Shown here: positions 6,372 through 8,565 of the stretch, piece by piece
Position numbering within the stretch: the first letter of the stretch is position 1
Layout of the letters: each line of letters starts with the position of its first letter
From: Chloroflexota bacterium
Lineage (GTDB): Bacteria; Chloroflexota; UBA6077; JACQUR01
Length of the DNA stretch: 8,565 bases
Assembly: GCA_016210245.1 (NCBI GenBank)
Contig: JACQUR010000367.1
Location: 1 to 8,565, forward strand
Direction: 5' to 3'
The notes under the pieces: generated by a model
What the model saw: only the letters and a program-made list of their open reading frames with translations
Told to the model about the DNA's origin: nothing
The model's database searches: none
Position numbers and translations under genes: made by a program

Positions 6372-6812
6372 ATGCCAGAAGTTACCCGCCTCTACGTCCA
6401 CGCCGCCTGGCTCTACTTTCTGTTCGGCGTGCTCTCCGGGGCGGTCTTCCTGGCCAACCAGGGACTCACCGGCCTGCGGCTGCCGCCCGGGCTGGTCGCC
6501 ACCCACACCCACGCGCTGCTGGTCGGCTGGGCCGCTCAGTGGGTGATGGGCATCGCCTACTGGATCTACCCGCGCCCGCCCGGGACCCGGGCACACCCGC
6601 GCGCGGCCCGGGCCGCCTTCGCCCTGCTCAACCTCGGCCTGCTGCTGCGGCTCCTGGCGGAGCCCCTGGGGCTCGTGCTCCCGAACCCGCTCCTGGGGCC
6701 AGGGCTGGTCGCCTCGGCTCTGCTCCAGGCCACGGGCGCGCTGGTCTTCGTCGCCAGCATCTGGGAACGCATCGCCCCGCCCCGGCCGGCCGACTGCGCA
6801 CCCGGGAAGTAG
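6372..6812 (+). CDS. Small four-helix membrane protein resembling the start of NorB/CcoN (heme-copper oxidase subunit I-like)
   Basis: A 146-residue integral membrane protein with four hydrophobic segments at about 10-28, 42-64, 80-102 and 110-130. The second segment, from THTHALLVGW through GIAYWIYPR (44-68), closely resembles helix 2 of NorB and CcoN, where the His of an HTN motif binds the low-spin heme; here that would be H45, with H47 in place of Asn. Full-length subunit I has 12 or more helices and needs further His ligands in later helices, all absent, so this cannot be a working oxidase alone. Short stand-alone proteins of this type are, from recollection, often labelled cbb3 oxidase subunit I. 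It may be a heme-binding or assembly protein, but this is not shown. The ATG at 6372 has a weak GGGG site; it follows the MFS gene by 71 bases on the same strand. Confidence 0.7.
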   Translation: MPEVTRLYVHAAWLYFLFGVLSGAVFLANQGLTGLRLPPGLVATHTHALLVGWAAQWVMGIAYWIYPRPPGTRAHPRAARAAFALLNLGLLLRLLAEPLGLVLPNPLLGPGLVASALLQATGALVFVASIWERIAPPRPADCAPGK

Positions 6813-6831
6813 CTCCCCGCCCTACGGGAGC
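6812..6831. terminator. Possible bidirectional hairpin at convergent stops
   Basis: GCTCCC (6812-6817) and GGGAGC (6826-6831) are 6-bp inverted arms around an 8-base loop. It spans the 9-base gap between the TAG at 6810-6812 and the minus-strand TAG at 6824-6822. The position suits a shared terminator for convergent genes, but the stem is short and no U tract is seen. Confidence 0.35.
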
Positions 6832-7790
6832 AGGAGGACCTTGCCGGTGGTCTGGCGGCTGGCCAGGGCCTGGTGAGCCGCCGCGGCCTCGGCCAGGGGG
6901 TAGGTGCGTTCCACGCGCAGCCGCAGCTCGCCCGCGGCGACCCAGCGGAGCACGTCGTCGGCTCGCTGGAGCAGCTCCTCCCGCGTGGCGACGTGGTGGG
7001 GGAGGCTCGGCCGGGTGAGGAACAGGGAGCCCCTGGCATTCAGCACCTGGGGGTCGAAGGATGGCACCGGGCCGCTCGCCTGGCCGAAGAGCACCAGGTA
7101 GCCCCGCCGCGCCAGGCAGTTGAGGCTCTGCTCGAAGGTGTCCTTGCCCACCGACTCGTAGACCACGTGGACGCCGCGCCCTCCCGTAAGTCGCTTGACC
7201 TCGGCCTCGAAGTCCTGCTGGGTGTAGAGGATGACCTCTTCAGCCCCGGCCTCCCGGGCCAGTCGCGCCTTGGCCTCCGTGGACACGGTGCCGATCACGC
7301 GCGCCCCGTGCCGCCTGGCCATCTGGCACAGCAGCAGGCCCACTCCCCCGGCCGCGGCGTGGACCAGGCAGACGTGGCCGGGCTCGAGCCGGTAGGTGGA
7401 GTGGGCGAGGTAGTGGGCGGTCATCCCCTGGAGCATGGCAGCCGCCCCATCCTGGAAGCTGAGCGGTGCTGGCAGGGGCACCAGCCGGTCGACGGGCGCC
7501 AGGACGTGGCTCGCGTAGGACCCGCCGAGGTCCGCCCAGGCTACCCGATCCCCGACCGCCACCTCGGTGACGCCCGGCCCCAGCGCCTCCACCGTCCCTG
7601 CGCCCTCCAGTCCTATGGCCAGCGGCAGCGGCGCCCGGTACGTGCCGCTCCGCCGGTAGAGATCGGCGAAGTTGACCCCCGCGGCCTCGACTTTCACCAG
7701 CGCCTGGCCAGCGCCGGGCCTGGGCGTGGGCAGCTCCTCCAGCCGCATCACCTCCGGACCGCCGTACTCGTACACTCGGACTGCTTTCAT
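6822..7790 (-). CDS. Zinc-free quinone oxidoreductase (MDR superfamily, QOR/zeta-crystallin type)
   Basis: A 322-residue cytoplasmic enzyme of the medium-chain dehydrogenase/reductase superfamily, of normal length for NADPH:quinone reductases, which reduce quinones or activated alkenes with NADPH. It begins MKAVRVYEYGGPEVM, typical of the family. NFADLYRRSGTY (40-51) is the quinone-reductase signature region, and HAAAGGVG (144-151) contains the AAGGVG NADPH-binding turn that replaces the zinc-ADH motif. The structural and catalytic zinc cysteines are absent. The C-terminus (TTGKVLLLP) is also standard. The ATG at 7790 is chosen over starts up to 7883 because homology begins exactly there and a purine-rich AAGGGGGA lies about 10 bases upstream. 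It is monocistronic and ends 9 bases from the convergent membrane-protein gene. No clear promoter was found; the physiological substrate is unknown. Confidence 0.93.
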   Translation of the reverse strand: MKAVRVYEYGGPEVMRLEELPTPRPGAGQALVKVEAAGVNFADLYRRSGTYRAPLPLAIGLEGAGTVEALGPGVTEVAVGDRVAWADLGGSYASHVLAPVDRLVPLPAPLSFQDGAAAMLQGMTAHYLAHSTYRLEPGHVCLVHAAAGGVGLLLCQMARRHGARVIGTVSTEAKARLAREAGAEEVILYTQQDFEAEVKRLTGGRGVHVVYESVGKDTFEQSLNCLARRGYLVLFGQASGPVPSFDPQVLNARGSLFLTRPSLPHHVATREELLQRADDVLRWVAAGELRLRVERTYPLAEAAAAHQALASRQTTGKVLLLP

Positions 7791-7879
7791 GGCGTACGTT
7801 TCCCCCTTCGTCTCGTGGCCAGCATAGTCCAGTGAAGGCATGATAGCAGAGTTGGTTCTGTCGCCAGTGGCAAGAAGCA

Positions 7880-7904
7880 GCACAGGCGAGCCGCCAGTGC
7901 CACC
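7880..7904 (+). repeat. 25-bp palindromic repeat, copy 2 of 3
   Basis: It is identical to the copy at 1760-1784 except for an A at the one variable position. It pairs with the inverted copy at 7946-7970, and the two enclose the heptamer array at 7907-7934. Extended by two bases the inverted arms are 27 bp with one mismatch (7878-7904 and 7946-7972). Confidence 0.8.
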
Positions 7905-7906
7905 CG

Positions 7907-7934
7907 GAGTGCTGAGTGCTGAGTGCTGAGTGCT
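7907..7934 (+). repeat. Four perfect GAGTGCT tandem heptamers
   Basis: GAGTGCT is repeated four times without mismatch over 28 bases. The same heptamer pattern, in degenerate form, makes up the arms of the palindrome inside the MFS gene at 5637-5713. Exact tandem units suggest recent slippage or expansion. Confidence 0.9.
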
Positions 7935-7945
7935 CAGCGAGCCCC

Positions 7946-7970
7946 GGTGGCACAGGCGGCTCGCCTGTGC
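7946..7970 (-). repeat. 25-bp palindromic repeat, copy 3 of 3 (inverted)
   Basis: On the minus strand it matches copies 1 and 2 except for a T at the variable position. With T the core becomes a perfect palindrome (GCACAGGCG and CGCCTGTGC around 3 bases). It lies between the quinone oxidoreductase upstream region and the membrane-protein gene ending at 7993. Confidence 0.8.
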
Positions 7971-7992
7971 TGGCGGATATGCCCCCCTACCC

Positions 7993-8520
7993 CTACCGGT
8001 CGCTGGCGAGAAACGTGCGCAGCAGGTACGCGGGCAGGAGCAGGCCGGGCAGCGCGAGCGTGGCGACCAGGCCGAAGAACACCCCCGGCTGCGTGGCCGC
8101 CAGTTGGCCGCACCGCCGCACCAGGTCGCTGGCCAGGCCAGTGGCCGCGCTCAGCCAGACCGCCGGACTCGACTGCCCCGGCAGGTCGACCAGGGCGGTC
8201 GCCAACTGCTGCGGCGCCCACAGCCCGGCCAGCCCGCCTGCCAGGAAGCCATCTCGGTCGATGAGCGCCACCCGGGCGGGATGGACAACCGCCCAGCCAT
8301 GGGTCGAGTGGTCGCTCTCTTGCTGGGGGTGTGACCAGTTTCTGTGCAGGCGGTCGCTGAGTCGTAGGGGGCGACGGCTCTGTCGCCCCGCCGCCCCGAG
8401 GGCGGCAGAGCGTGGCGGCCAGGGGGCTGGAGGAGAGCTGCTGGTCGGCCCCCTGGCCACGACGCCTTGCCGCCCTCGGGGCGGCTGGCAGACCGGGCCG
8501 TCTGCCCCTACGACCTCCAC
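7993..8520 (-). CDS. Hypothetical protein with C-terminal membrane anchor; N-terminal part doubtful
   Basis: The frame ends at 7993 and has no stop up to the right edge of the window; the first in-frame start codon seen is a GTG at 8520 (175 residues). The last 90 residues look genuine: ALIDRDGFLAGGLAGLW, then a hydrophobic helix near residues 146-168 (GVFFGLVATLALPGLLLPAY), then a short charged tail. The first 50 or so residues are encoded by the REPIN-like element at 8361-8514, are rich in Pro, Arg and Ala, and look like translated repeat. There is no good ribosome-binding site at 8520; GTG at 8271 would give 92 residues. It may be a fragment of a larger gene interrupted by the repeat, a gene entering from outside, or a shorter real protein. 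The anchor-plus-short-tail form recalls anti-sigma or single-pass proteins, but no domain is recognised. Confidence 0.4.
   Translation of the reverse strand: MEVVGADGPVCQPPRGRQGVVARGPTSSSPPAPWPPRSAALGAAGRQSRRPLRLSDRLHRNWSHPQQESDHSTHGWAVVHPARVALIDRDGFLAGGLAGLWAPQQLATALVDLPGQSSPAVWLSAATGLASDLVRRCGQLAATQPGVFFGLVATLALPGLLLPAYLLRTFLASDR
8361..8514. repeat. REPIN-like composite palindromic element
   Basis: The 154-bp element has perfect 10-bp ends, GTCGTAGGGG (8361-8370) and CCCCTACGAC (8505-8514). Each end forms its own hairpin after the GTAG head: 8368-8375 with 8382-8389 (8 bp, 6-base loop) and 8487-8493 with 8500-8506 (7 bp, 6-base loop). Inside, two 38-bp arms (8390-8427 and 8448-8485) pair at 34 positions around a 20-base loop. 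Two inverted GTAG-headed REPs around a spacer is the form called REPIN. REPs are normally mobilised by a REP-associated tyrosine transposase (RAYT); none is present here. Confidence 0.8.
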
Positions 8521-8556
8521 GTACCAGCACTGGGCGGACCCCTTGCTGGTAGGTGG
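8517..8556. repeat. 13-bp inverted repeat beside the REPIN-like element
   Basis: CCACGTACCAGCA (8517-8529) and TGCTGGTAGGTGG (8544-8556) are inverted arms with one mismatch around a 14-base loop, 2 bases outside the composite element. It may be a further part of the same insertion or an independent hairpin; the window ends too soon to tell. Confidence 0.5.
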
Positions 8557-8565
8557 TCGACTGCA

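Noticed and set aside
5564..7018. Plus-strand open frame of 484 codons
   Set aside because: It is out of frame with both the MFS gene and the small membrane-protein gene that it overlaps, and is Arg/Pro/Ala-rich, as expected of a shifted frame in GC-rich DNA.
7791..7879. Promoter for the quinone oxidoreductase
   Set aside because: On the minus strand TATCAT and TATGCT look like -10 boxes, but no -35 box lies at 16-18 bases; the nearest TTGCCA is 22 bases from TATCAT.
7907..7934. Possible CRISPR array
   Set aside because: The units are 7 bp with no spacers; the nearby 25-mers are inverted and only a pair.

Overview
This is GC-rich bacterial DNA that looks chromosomal, with single genes on both strands instead of one long operon. 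The gene mix is an F420/luciferase-like oxidoreductase, an LDH2-type dehydrogenase, a zinc-free quinone oxidoreductase, a small NorB/CcoN-like membrane protein and a PAS sensor kinase. Together with many GC-rich palindromic repeats between genes, this suggests an environmental Chloroflexota-like bacterium. That placement is an inference; no rRNA or marker gene is present. No tRNA, rRNA, CRISPR array, transposase or phage gene was seen.

Layout: (1) 2-85, the last 27 codons of an upstream gene. (2) 229-558, thioredoxin behind a good sigma70-type promoter. Its stop codon lies in the head of a REP-like repeat (555-620), followed by an LDH2/malate dehydrogenase-family gene (636-1712). (3) 1713-1863, a repeat-filled gap between convergent genes, with a perfect 29-bp inverted repeat. 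(4) 1864-2850 (minus), a luciferase-like oxidoreductase with its own promoter at 2974-3003. (5) 3050-4738 (minus), a two-PAS histidine-kinase-like protein whose ATP-binding motifs are degraded. (6) 4739-4986, a divergent intergenic region with a small AT-rich palindrome. (7) 4987-6300, an MFS transporter carrying an in-frame palindromic repeat in its central loop. (8) 6372-6812, a four-helix membrane protein resembling the start of NorB/CcoN. (9) 6822-7790 (minus), a quinone oxidoreductase converging on it. (10) 7791-7992, a repeat cluster. (11) 7993 to the right edge (minus), an open frame with a convincing membrane-anchored C-terminus and an N-terminal part that reads through a REPIN-like element (8361-8514).

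The genes do not form an obvious pathway. Several are redox proteins (thioredoxin, three oxidoreductases, one heme-oxidase-like membrane protein), but spacing and orientation argue for separate transcription units. The most distinctive content is the repeat system. At least three palindromic families occur in 8.5 kb: GTAG-headed REP-like elements, a 25-bp element in three copies that differ at a single base, and GAGTNCY heptamer arrays. One heptamer array has been accommodated inside a coding sequence.
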